A program made the position numbers and the translations under genes. From Spinacia oleracea (Eukaryota; Streptophyta; Magnoliopsida; Caryophyllales; Amaranthaceae): a stretch of DNA of 64,000 nucleotides. The DNA lies in the NCBI RefSeq assembly GCF_020520425.1, contig NC_079487.1:126812385-126876384 (forward strand), read 5' to 3'. Under the pieces are notes generated by a model. That model was not told where the DNA came from, did not search any database, and worked only from the letters and a program-made list of their open reading frames with translations. Below are positions 22,320 to 33,800 of the stretch, piece by piece (the stretch's first letter is position 1; the number at the start of each line of letters is the position of its first letter).

Positions 22320-25300
22320 CTATGCAGCTGCCTTTGACCTCTTCCTTGTGTTTGGTCCCCCATTTGATGTACTTGCTCCTGCTGCACCACTCTTTGAAGT
22401 ACTTGGTCCAGTGGCACTTGTTCCTCCACTCTTGCATGTTCTTGAGTTGTGACCAAACTCTCTACACTTTCCACATTTCACATTTGTGTTCCTCTTCCCT
22501 TTCTTTGGTTCATTTGCCCCTCTCTTTCTCTTCTTAGCAGGTCTGCCAGATGGTCTTTTGATGGTTGGAGGCTGAATGGAAGGAAGGCCAAAGTCAGGCC
22601 ATTGAGATGGATCTGCCATAGGATGAATATGTTCTGCATAGGTTAGCTTGTATGCAGCAGCCTTGAACCATGGGGATATGAAATCATGGGGGTTCATCCT
22701 TTGGTCATATATGACCCTCAGTGCATGCTTGCAGGGGATTCCACAGATCTGCCACTTCCCACAGGCACAACTTCTTGTTGCAAGCCTAATTGGGAAGTTG
22801 ACATGTCCATCCCTAACCTCAAATTCACCCCCTCCACATGCTGTGGCATAACATAACCTGGACTCAGCTGTCCTCTCCTCTAACTCTTTCAATGCATATG
22901 CAGTGAGCTGACCTTCCTCCATGTCAACTGCCTTGTCAAATCTAGCCCCCACCCTCTGCATACACCAACTTCTGATTGCTGTACACCAGACATTAACCAA
23001 CAAACAACAAGTTCAGGGGTATATTATGCATGAATATGATTAAACAACAAACAACAAGTTCAGGGGTAATATTATGCATGAATATGATTAGAAGAGTTAT
23101 ACCTTCCAATAATGAGAAGACAGGCATGTCTCTGAAGGGCTTTGTGCATGCATTGAATGACTCCACAAAGTTTGTTGTGTTGTGATCACAACAAACAGTA
23201 GAGTCAAACTTATGCCTAGACCACTGCTCAATGCAGCTGTTCAAGTATGCAGTGGCATTTGCATTGTACTCACTGATCTTTTCCATGGCCTTACCAAACA
23301 CATACTCATTGTATGCATTAGCAGCTATCCAAAATAGCTTGTGGAATGCAGATCCACTGAAGCCATTGTTCTTACAATTCATGTATAGGTGTTGGCAGCA
23401 AACTCTCCTAGTTGCTCTAGGAAAAGTTTCTCTAACTGCCAACTCAACACCCTACACATCAGCAAACAACAAAAACAGGTTCATTAATATAGAAACATAA
23501 ACATAAGAAAAAGTAAAGATCAGAAAAGAGTAAATATCAGATCAGTACACATACCTTCATCCTATCACTGATGAAGGTCCAATCATCTCTGTTGCAACCC
23601 TCCTGCTCAAACATTTGCCTCAAACATCTCATGAAGTAGGTCCAACTGTCACAACTCTCAGTGTCTACTATCCCATAGGCAAGAACAAAAATTTCATTAT
23701 TCCCATCTATGCCAACTGCTGTCAGTAGAATGCCCTTGTAGAAACCACTTAAATGAGCCCCATCTATTCCAATTATGGGCCTACAACCCCTTAGAAACCC
23801 CCTGACTTGTGCAGCAAATGAGAAGAAGCAAGCTCTGAATTTTGGGTTCACATCCCCACTACTGGCCCCCCATGTTATAAGTGCATGACTCCCTGGGTTT
23901 GTTTGCTTAATCATCTCAGCATATCTAGGCAACAGCTCATATGCTTCAGCCCAACCACCATGCAGCTTTCCCTTTGCCATACTCCTGACCTTGTACAATA
24001 GCCTCTTTTTCACCCTCAACTGAAACTTCTCCTGTGCATACCTCCTCAATGTCTCCACTGGAATCTCTGGATTTGCCTCTATTTCCCCCAACATATGCTT
24101 ACACAACCACTCAGAGGTCACTACTGGATTCTCCTCAAGCCTCCCACAAGTTCTGTGGGACCCACTGATCACCTTAATGGCCCAGCTAACATTGTCAAAC
24201 AACCTACTGGCATGTATCCTCCAGTCACATGACTCCACTGCACACACTGCTGTGTACCTCCTATTATCAGCCCTCTCAACACTAAGCCCAAACCCCTCCT
24301 GTATGCAGTAACTTCTCAACACTTCAAGAAATGTGGCCTTATCATGAAAGATCAACCAGGGTTCTAACTGAATGGACCCATATGGTTGATCAGTCCATAT
24401 TTTGCCATTTTTATAGGCCTTATCCATCTTTGAGGAACCATTTAGACAATCCTCAAACCCCAAATCAGGAATATCATCAGGAATCACCTCATCATCAACA
24501 TCAGAATCAATCCAATCATTCAGAACATCCTCTTGTTCAGAATCTGATTCCTCATAATCAGAATCCTCACTCTCCTCTTCTGAACATATCTCACCAACAT
24601 CAGCAAAAACCCCTGGTGTCTTAGACCTTCCTGTACCCTTTCTCCCTTTTCCCTTTCCCTTGGAAACCCAAGTTCCAGCCTTCTTAGCAGTGACTTTGTT
24701 AACCCTAAACCCCTCAGGTCTAGCTCTGCCCCCCTTCTTTTTCACTGGCTGAGCTTGATCAGGTGGTGCTTGATTGTTAGGCTCATCAGTTTGGTTGTTC
24801 TGTGGTGGAGTGGGATTTTGTGGTGGTGGTGGAGGGGTGTGATGTTGTGGTGGAGAGGTGGGATGTTCTGGTGGTGGTGTGTGTTGTTGTTGTTGTGGTG
24901 GAGAGGTGGGATGTTCTGGTGGTGGTGTGTGTTGTTGTTGTTTTGGTTGGGTGGGTTCTTTCTGTGGTGGGGGTGGTGGGGGTGGTGGTGTAGGTTGTTT
25001 GGTGGGTTGTTTAGGTGGGGTGGGTTGTTTCTGTGGGGTGGGTTGTTTAGCTGATGCCCTCCTTTTGGGGGTTAGTTTCTTAGAAGCAGGCTTATCCTTG
25101 CCTTTTGACTTAGAAGCAACATGATTTGTGTGTTTGGGTGGGGTGGGTTGTTTCTTTGGGGATTCTTGTGTTTGTTTTGGTTGAGAGCAACCTGGAAACA
25201 CCTCATCAGCATCATCTTTGCTAATGACTCTCACATACTCAACCTTCATGTCCTCACAATCAACAACAGGGACCTCCATAGCCACAGTGTACTCCATTTG

Positions 25301-25738
25301 TTCCTGTATTTCCCTCAAAATGTCCTCCCTTTCCTGTTGTTTCCTCATTGCCTCTTCCTCCTCTCTTTGAGCCCTCAACAGTTCCTCTTGTCTCTCCTTA
25401 AGTTGTCTCTCTTTTTCCTTTCTATGATTCTCAATTGTTGCAACAGCATTCCTAAACACCAATCCTGGTTTATCTGTTCCCTCAACCCAAATTTCAGCAG
25501 TGTCTTTACCCCAATTCCATCCCCACAGAAGCCTTAAAGTCTTATCATCATTCAATTCAACCTTACCACAAGGACCCTCAACATACAAGCTAAAGGTACT
25601 AGGCAAAAAAACATCTTGCTTAACTGATTCCTCAAAGATATCAAGAAACAACTTCAACAAACGATATTTTTCCATGTCTCCCACTCTAATATCAAAACTA
25701 TGTGACCCATAACGTAGTAACAACCAAATAGCACTCAT
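22320..25738 (-). CDS. MULE transposase (PB1-like, MuDR, MULE and SWIM domains)
   Basis: Three exons, 23555-25738, 23103-23451 and 22320-22978, join in phase to 1063 residues. The start MSAIWLLL was preferred to an ATG 11 codons upstream because it leads straight into a PB1-like region (SHSFDIRVGDMEKYRLL). A charged coiled coil follows, then a long Pro/Gln/Thr-rich linker (24770-25060) with a tandemly repeated segment (HTPPPEHPTSPPQ twice). Next come an acidic stretch and a MuDR-type DNA-binding region (FLEVLRSYCIQEG, CDWRIHAS). The catalytic core has acidic residues in IIGIDGAHLSG, FISDRMKG (across intron 1) and NFVESFNA. The C-terminus has the SWIM finger CACGKWQICGIPCKH and a zinc knuckle CGKCREFGHNSRTC. 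No stop or frameshift was seen. It should cut and paste the flanking 86-bp repeats. Confidence 0.93.
22997..23092. repeat. tandem duplication in transposase intron 2
   Basis: A unit of about 46 bp (AACAAACAACAAGTTCAGGGG and onwards to GAATATGATTA) is present twice. Each copy contains GGGGTATATTATG or a one-base variant, a 13-bp word also found in the element's terminal repeats. Confidence 0.75.
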
Positions 25739-26517
25739 CCTAAAGGGAAAAAATAATGAAACTAACATCAATTTTCATTCCAACAACCACAATTGACCAA
25801 TAACCAACAAGAAAGTTGCGCAATTTTAAAAAAAAAACTGACAATTTCACAAACCCTAACCCTAATCGATTTCGTGAAAAAAAACAAGTTTACCAGCAAA
25901 ATTAAACAGAGGAGAAGAGATTATTACCTGGAAGTAGACTAACCAACTTTAAATTCCCGTTTCCTCTTCAACACTAACTCAACTGGAAATCGCCTCAAGT
26001 TTCTCCCTTTTTTGTCGCGATTGAAGCAAAATCACAACCCACGAACTCGCCTTTAAGGTGCGCAGCAAAATTCACAAAAATATTGAAGATCTACCCAGAA
26101 TTTCTAGGGTTTGAGTAGGATTAGAGCTTGAAGAAGAACAGGGGAGAGGAGAGAGAAAGAGAAAAATGTGAACGGTTTTTTTTTTTTTTTTGGTCTTTCT
26201 GTGAAAGTGAAGGAAGTCAATGGCGCTAAACCAAAATTAAGGGCAAATAAGTAAAACACCACTAACGGCAGACTAACGGCGTTAGCTAACAGGGGCATGT
26301 CATGAACAGTACGGATAAATAGGGGTATATTATGTGAATCGAAACAGGCGAGGGTATTTGGTGCGTTTTTTAAAACCTCAGGGGCATTTCATGAAAAAAC
26401 CGTAAATTATAATCTAATATTTTTTCCATACATAGAAAGTTTATAAAATGGTAGAGAATAAAATAAAATAAAATAAAATATATATTTTAGGAAAACATTT
26501 TTAGGCGGGAAAATTTT

Positions 26518-26573
26518 ACACCAGGAATTGACACGTGTCATTCCTGGTGTCTCTTTTAGTATATAGTAATAGA
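26518..26573 (-). mobile_element. Helitron-like 5' terminus (fragment)
   Basis: On the minus strand the sequence starts TCTATTACTATATACTAAAA after an A, closely matching the 5' start of the Helitron at 38386 (TC, then ATATATACTAAAAGAAACAC). It leads into a near-perfect 33-bp palindrome (26518-26550, ACACCAGGAA to TTCCTGGTGT). No matching 3' end was found before the MULE, so only a piece can be claimed. Confidence 0.5.
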
Positions 26574-26910
26574 TGGGTAGTTTGAATTCTTTAAAATACC
26601 TTTAATCTTTTATCATATACGGAGTAATAGAAGAAATTATCTTGGTGTTAACTTCAGAGCTTCCACAAAAGTACTCGTAACAATTAGTGTGTATTTCAAC
26701 TTGACAGCAATTGAAAATGTGTTCAAAATGTAAAAATATTAGTTGCATATCGAGTATTAACCGGTTTTCTTTTCTTTGAAATAAATGGTTAGAAATCATG
26801 ATTATTAGTTTCATTATCACAACTATTGAGAAACCCTTTTGTGAAAGATTGAGATTTGTTGAGAAAGTAAATTACTTGTAGTTCAACAGTAAAAATATCT
26901 TAAAAAAAAT

Positions 26911-27147
26911 TACTTCCTTTGTTCTTATTTCTATGACACAATTGAATTTTAGATACTATTTACACGAACACTTATGACTTTCTTTTGTGTTTTATACTTA
27001 AAGAATATAGTCGTGTGAGATCTTATTAGATTCATCTCAGTAAATATTTTTTAAAGATCAAATTTTATAATATGTTTTTAGCCACAATTAGAGATATTAA
27101 TGTTTAAAATTGTGCATTGACAAACGTGCTAAATAATTGTGTAATTT
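26911..27147. mobile_element. degraded Stowaway-like MITE
   Basis: The left end is TACTTCCTTTGTTCTTATTT. ATGACACAATTGAAT near the left pairs with AAATAATTGTGTAAT near the right. The interior ATAGTCGTGTGAGATCTTAT is shared with the copies at 19868 and 31093. The right end is eroded. Confidence 0.55.
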
Positions 27148-27814
27148 CCCTTAAAAAAATGTGTAATTTAAAAAAGAAAGAAGTACAAGATAACCTATCG
27201 TCCAATCAAATACGAAGGTTCTTCGTAACATAGTGTGGTAAAGAAGTAATTTCCCCACGTGGGAAATACTTCTCTAAACATGAAAATAATTTGACCTTGC
27301 ATCATACTCTACAAGTACGAAGTATTAAATAATTAGTGACAATTTCTCAATTAATTAAATATTTAGTGACAGAATTTCTGAAGTAAATACTCTGTATCAC
27401 GTTATATTTAGAAGTTAGGTCATACCAAGTTGGACAAACTGTCATGGTTACCCACTTGCAACTTGCAAGCCACACCATTAGTAGTTGTTTGCTGTAAATC
27501 TGTAATGGTTGACTCGTAGAGCTTAGCTCAACATACTACTTTGTACCTGTGTAATTCAATGGAGAGACGTCCAAAATAAGTAAACACAAGGAAAACTTTC
27601 TTTCTTGCATATACAGTTTCATGATACATCTCTGGAGGCAAAATTAAACTAGAATTTCATAACTAATTTAAAAGTCAAACAATGCAAGAGAGGGAAAACA
27701 ACAGTAAAAATGGAGCTGCAATATCATAATTACCTACCATCCCTTTTACTTTGGTAAAATTACAAAGGCGAAAAAAGAATTGACAGCAAGAACACGAAGA
27801 TCCAAAATCTTACT

Positions 27815-30800
27815 TCACGCTCCTGGTCTTGTAGTCAAACCTGTCTCAACCTTTTTAATTTCGAAGATGAGCATCCTCCACATTTTGAGGACAAACATTT
27901 CGGCTTCCTCGTCCAAAATTCGCTGAAGCACATCCAGCATTTTCTCGGCCTTGACATGTTCTCGGAATCTATCTACTATGAACTCCACCAAAGTGGTTTC
28001 TTCTTCTCCCAAAAACTCTGTAATTTTCTTGGAAATCCAGGGTCTCATTCTTTCATGCAACCGATTCTGAACATGTACATTACCTGGTGTTAGTAGTATT
28101 TATGGGAAAGCATGCATTCAGTCACTACCACTAACAACAACAACAACAACAACAACAATAACAACAACAACAACAACAAAGCCTTAGTCCCAAAATGATT
28201 TGGGGTCGACTAACATGAATCGACATAAGAGATCGTCAATGTGACCAATGTGAGATGTATGAAGCATACAGCCCACAACAAGGAAGTTGTTTCCAAGGAA
28301 CTTTCCGGAAAGCATATAATTTTTCCGGGATATAATCTCTGGGGCATGAAGTATTGTCCATATAACTTACGGGGCAAGAACCATATATGCTAAAGTGTGG
28401 AGCATACACAACCACGATTTATGGAGTATGAAACTATGAACCACATATGCTAAGCTATGTGAACTTGTGAAGCTTACAAGATCCACATGCTGAGGTTTGA
28501 AGCACAACAATTCTAATGTATGAGGTCACATAGGTTGAATATGGAGAATACAGCCTAGATCTGGTTCACAGTTGAGCCGTGAGTATTTATTTTCTTCTCC
28601 TGAAATAAGGTGTTCTTCAAAATTCAAAAATTCTGATCCCGATCTGGTCTGAATTTTTTTGGGTGTCTAGTCTGATTAGATCTCCTAATATGTCTGAACT
28701 TCACATACTTGTACACTTAACATAAAAGAAAAGTAATATCAAGTGATGTCTTATTAGATCCTTATTCATGTATATTTCCAAACATCTAATTTTCATTTTT
28801 CTTACTTTATACCGAATCAAAGATATTTGGCAATAAGCAAAGGGAGATACAAAATTTGGTCTAATCTATTCGGAATTTATCTGGTCTAGTCTGTAACTAG
28901 TAAAAATAAGTAATAAGTTTTTGAAATAAAGTAAAGAGAACATATCCCTAAGCATAGTTAAATTGAAATAAAAGAACCATCCAAAAGAATAATAAGTCTT
29001 ACCTCATCATACACTGTCCAATTAATTTCATATGAGAACAAATCTTCTTTAGTCTTTGGAATCATATCAATTAATTGTTTTGCATCCAAAATCTCCCGAG
29101 GTCGAGGAGCCTCATCACCACGTTCATGTTCACGGTCCCGATGACTTGACCTATCATGAGAACGTCGACTTCTATCCCTATCATCAGACTTTGCTTCTCT
29201 AGGATTAACACGCTTACCAGATTCAGCTGAGATTGGAAGTGCCTCTCCATCATTGGCATGTCCGGCTTGAAGTTCTTCGGTAGAGTAGTCAATTGGGACA
29301 AGAGGCCTCATTTTCTTGTCTTTTTGCGCATCATCATCCTCTTCCTCATGGAAAACAGACGGCACAGCTGTTCTTTTCCCTGACCCCACCAACCCAAATC
29401 CAAGCTTTTTGGCCGGGGCATTGCCCATAAGCTTGCTATCTTGTGTTGAGCCAGATGCTGTCATTGGTTCATCAGTAAAACCATTTTCAACAGACACATC
29501 ACCTGTCAAATAGAAGCCAGCTAAGAATTTTATTCACGAAAAAGTGAATTAATGGGATTGAGATGCAGAAGTCTAAGATCAATAATAATAAGAAGCAGAA
29601 GGACACAAGAAGATTAATACTGTATACTTGTACAGCCGCTTACCAGTATGGCTTGCAGGATCATGAGCAAGAGCAGGAACTGAAACAGGGGCATGGGCAA
29701 GAGGAGGAGCAATAGCAGGAGCAGAATCATGATCGTGCTCCATATCATCTTTAGTCTCACTGGCAGTAACTTCAGGTGAGAGTGAGGCAGGTGTCTCATT
29801 TCCATTAGCCACTGGAACAGAAGGAAGCTCCAATGCCTGTTTTTCTTGTTGCCTCTGCTGCTCCTCTGCTCTTTTCTTGGCTTCCATGATTTCTTCCTCT
29901 TCTTTCAGTCTGTCTGCCATATCCTCTTCCTTTTCCCTCCGTCGTCGTCTCCTCTTATCCTCAATTTCAGACTTCCGTCTCCTTTTCCTAGAATCATCAT
30001 CGCTTTCATCCTCTTGCTCAGAAATCAGCCTCCTCCTTTCACGCTCCCTTTCTTTCTCCTTTTCCCTCTCACGCTTCCGCTCATACTCTCTCTCCTTTTC
30101 TCTAGTCTCCCATTCCTTAACTCGCTCCTTGTAAAACCGTTCAGCCTTTTGAATCTCTAAGTCTCTCTCCCTCTCTCTCCTTGCTCTTTCGCGTTCTCGT
30201 TCTCTTTCCAATCTATCAAGCTCTCTCTCCTTTTCCCGCCGGTCACGGTCACGGCTCCGATTATCATACCTTCTATTTCGATCGGGTGACTCTGTTCCAG
30301 CTCTATTTGAAGGTTTAGTCTCACTGGTCGTCTCATCGTCAATTTTATCTTCTGCAGTAACATCAGAAAGATTAGAAGTAATTGAGAAAACTTAACATAC
30401 TAAACATACATTGATCTCATAATTATTGCAGATTTGCAGTAGACGTATGATATCATCAAGTAACAATTAAACTTTCTTTGACTTACCATTTTTCACATTG
30501 TCAATATCAGAGTCTTTGTCCCCGGATTTAGAAGGCACTTCGGAGTTCAAGTTGTTTGTGCCATCAACAACCTTCGGTGCTGGTGGTGGAGGAGGAGGAG
30601 GTAGAGGCTTAGTCCTTATGCGTTCTTCTATCATACTTGTGAGTTTCTCCAAAGCCTCCCGGTCAACACTACGGTCCTCATCTGTAACAAGGCCAAAACT
30701 GGCCGTATCATTTTCCTTGTTTTCAGTCTCATTCACGTCTTTCTTTGGCTCTTCAACAACAGTTTTAGCAGGTTCTTCCTTCCCATTACCTTCAACCTTA

Positions 30801-33800
30801 TCAACACCAGGTGCACCTTCTCCCTCTTTCGTGGCTTCCTCGGCTCCAGTCTCACTAGGTTTAATCAAGTTGTCTTTCTTCTTCTTCACATAACGTTCTA
30901 AATAATCTCTTGTTGCTTGATCAACATTCAGCTGTACAATGGCAAACAGATTAAAAGTCAGGTCCACAAAAACTAGGAGCATAGCAAACCAAAAAAGAGC
31001 CTAACTGCAAGACATTGAACCCTACAGAAGGACTTCACCGACAAAAGTATAGCTTTGGAAATATTGTTTCTTCTTTACAGAGTCTACGCACATACTTCCT
31101 CTGTTTTTTAATAATTGCACCATTTGGGTTTCTGCACTATTCAAATACTCTTATATAGTCATCTTTTGTGATATTCATGGAAAAAAATATTCATGTGGGA
31201 TCACGTTAGATCCGTCTCAAAATGTACTTTCAAATTATCAAATTTTAATAGCTTTTTCTATGTATAATGAGAGATATTAGTGGTTAATGAAACCTCAAAT
31301 GGTGCAATTATAAAAATAAAAAAATAAAAAAAAAAAAAAAAAATAAATAAAAAAAAGAAACAGAGGAGGAAGTACTAAACATGCTAATGTCACAGGCAGT
31401 TCTGGATATTTTGTTACAGATAACAGACTCCGCCACCTTATATTCCACGCTCAGTCGTCAGAAACACAACAGAAAGTGTTATTGTAAAAAAATAAAAAAT
31501 AAATATTTGATGTAGCTTAAATGAACTTAAAACGGAAAAGCAGAAGTTAAAAAGTACGATCGGTATCACATTCAGTTCCGGATTTTTTTTGAAAGTTTTC
31601 CTTTACTTGATGTAGCCAAGATAATGAACTAAAATAAGTCACCCTTCTACGAATCATGTTTATGTTGAAAACTAACAACATAAGACTATAAACTACTTTT
31701 TCTGGCTCACAAAAACTTGTTTTGTCAATAAAACCAATAACTAATCTTGTAACAACGAACAGGACTAAAGGTACTTCTTGTTCACGCAAATTCGCCTAAC
31801 AGAACCAAATAGCAATCTATGATCACGTGAATTGGCAAAATTTTAAATTTTAAAGGAAAGCTCCAGAAGAAAGTCAGAAACATGATATAAAGCGCACAAA
31901 CAATGCGACTAGATACAAATTCTATTACACCCTTCCTTAACAAACAAAACTAACTTTTCCCTTTTTCACGTTTTATTCTGGCAACTGCTGTACTTTCCAG
32001 AACTGCTTACTTGTCAGAAGAAATAAATGAAAAGAAATAAACTTTGGCAAGATTGCTTCATTTCAGTATAAAAAATTGGCATGCAGAAGCAGAAATCGGG
32101 ATAAACACAATAGTATATATATCAAATTGAATGACAGAAGTACTCAAAACACACAAAATTTGATATTAAATTCATGAAGCATGGTCAAAGCTTCATACTG
32201 CAAAAAGACATTATACAGCAGAATAGAACATACCACCAGCTCTTCGCCGTCAACATTGCATTTACTCAGCAGTCGTAGAGCTCGGAGAACCCCTTCAGCA
32301 GATTCAAATTCACAGAAACCAAATCTTCTTGGTGTTCCATCCGATGGATCCTGAGCTCGCTTCCAACTCTTTATTGGTCCGCATAACTGAGAAAAATAAA
32401 AGATTCACAGTATAAAGAATGGGACAAAAAATATGAAGAGGAAAATTTATACCATGCCAGCACGGGAAGGAATAAGAAACAAAATAAAAAATGTCTTTCA
32501 TGACATTAACATACCTCAAGGAGTGAACGTACAAAATCACTCTCCACCGAAGAGGCTATCTTGCCAACATAAACAGTAGTTTGTGGTTTCTCTACTGGCA
32601 TAACAACTGGAACAGGGGGCCTAACAATTGGGAGAGTCATTGGAGGACGAAGTCCCAAAAAAGGAGGCCTTGGCATTTGCGGAACCATGCCAACTGTAAC
32701 TCCAGGCCGAGGAAGGAAAGGAGGACGAGCCATTGGGGGAAAAGGATAACGAACAACTCCTGCACAATCATGTAAAAAACATCTATGCAAACACATCAGC
32801 ATAGGTTTGTAATTAACATATAAAATAACAAAAAATATCACTTCATAAATAGGGGCAAAGAAACCTTCACAATCTTTAAAAGTGTTGTTACCACACATCA
32901 CAAATAAGAGACATGGCAGCATAGCAGGGCAACTATGAGCAGCTGAGCAGACCTGATGGATCAACAAAATAATACAAGGTTCATAATCAACAAGTCACCA
33001 AGCATGCTTACCTCGTAATATATCCAGATGCAACAATAGTAGCCTTGCCAAAATAGCCAACGCACCAACTAACATGTTTCGCTAATGAGTATAACGAAAT
33101 TTTCACCATCTCAATTAAACCCAAGACATTTGATGAAAAAAGACCGTAATTTAGCCCATCAACCATTGTTATGTCAACTGTTGATTGCCCGATATACATT
33201 ATGAAATATAAACAAAACGAACAGACAGATAGGAAGGGAAAGGAAATATAAAACAATGTTAAGGGATAATTATACCTTGCCAAACAAGGGCACCAAGAAC
33301 TCAGCAGGCCTCATGATCTGCTCCGGAAACTCAAGAACCCAGGAAGGAAAAGAATCCTTAAACTACCACAAAAACCCTACTAAATCGACATGACAGCACC
33401 AGCCATTATATAGCATTGGAGTACTGCTGGATTTTGCAATTTTAAGGCTTAACTAAATATACGATGTCTTTGAAATATTCTCCAACTTTGAAATATAAAT
33501 TGACAAAACTGAGGAAGTTACGGATATGTGCATACCAAAGTAGGGAGTTGCAGAAGAAGTCTCTAAACAACTGCAATATGAAGCCTTCTGAGCTTTCTCA
33601 CCGTATTCAATCAAGACACTGTAGGAGAAAACATCCCATCATCGTTACCCCGTCAACTAGTCAATATTAATTTTTCAGAATTTTCTCCAATTTTCTCTCA
33701 ACGAAACTCTTCCCAGAAAGACGCAGGTTAATAACCTCTTCTAAAGTTAGAAGTTCTATGCTTTGTTATTCAAGTTGCATCTCATCTCAGCTACCTTGAA

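Larger units (their letters stand above)
21281..26402. mobile_element. Mutator-like element (MULE), apparently complete
   Basis: The outermost 86 bp at 21281-21366 and 26317-26402 are identical as inverted repeats, beginning CGGTTTTTTCATGAAATGCC. Weaker complementarity (CCGTTAGT-type words) continues to about 21430 and 26255. The flanks carry the 9-bp target duplication TAAATTATA (21272-21280 and 26403-26411), the size expected for Mutator elements. Inside are a full transposase gene on the minus strand and a GRF-zinc-finger gene on the plus strand, converging with a 270-bp gap. Identical ends, an intact duplication and open frames all indicate a recent insertion. The total length is 5.1 kb. 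Confidence 0.95.
26412..27814. other. spacer right of the MULE with transposon remnants
   Basis: No gene is seen. It holds a Helitron-like 5' end (26518-26573) and a worn Stowaway copy (26911-27147), followed by AT-rich DNA that should include the 3' flank of the RBM25-like gene. Confidence 0.45.

Noticed and set aside
24755-25537. Plus-strand open frames rich in Gly/Trp/Val/Cys opposite the transposase
   Set aside because: They are the antisense of the transposase's Pro/Gln/Thr-rich linker; low-complexity codons keep the other strand open.
29846-30893. Plus-strand Ser/Leu/Phe-rich open frames
   Set aside because: Antisense of the RBM25 Arg/Glu-rich exons, without start context or family resemblance.
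33008-33283. Minus-strand 91-codon frame in RBM25 intron 1
   Set aside because: No domain or splice logic; the exon-like segment next to it is in another frame.
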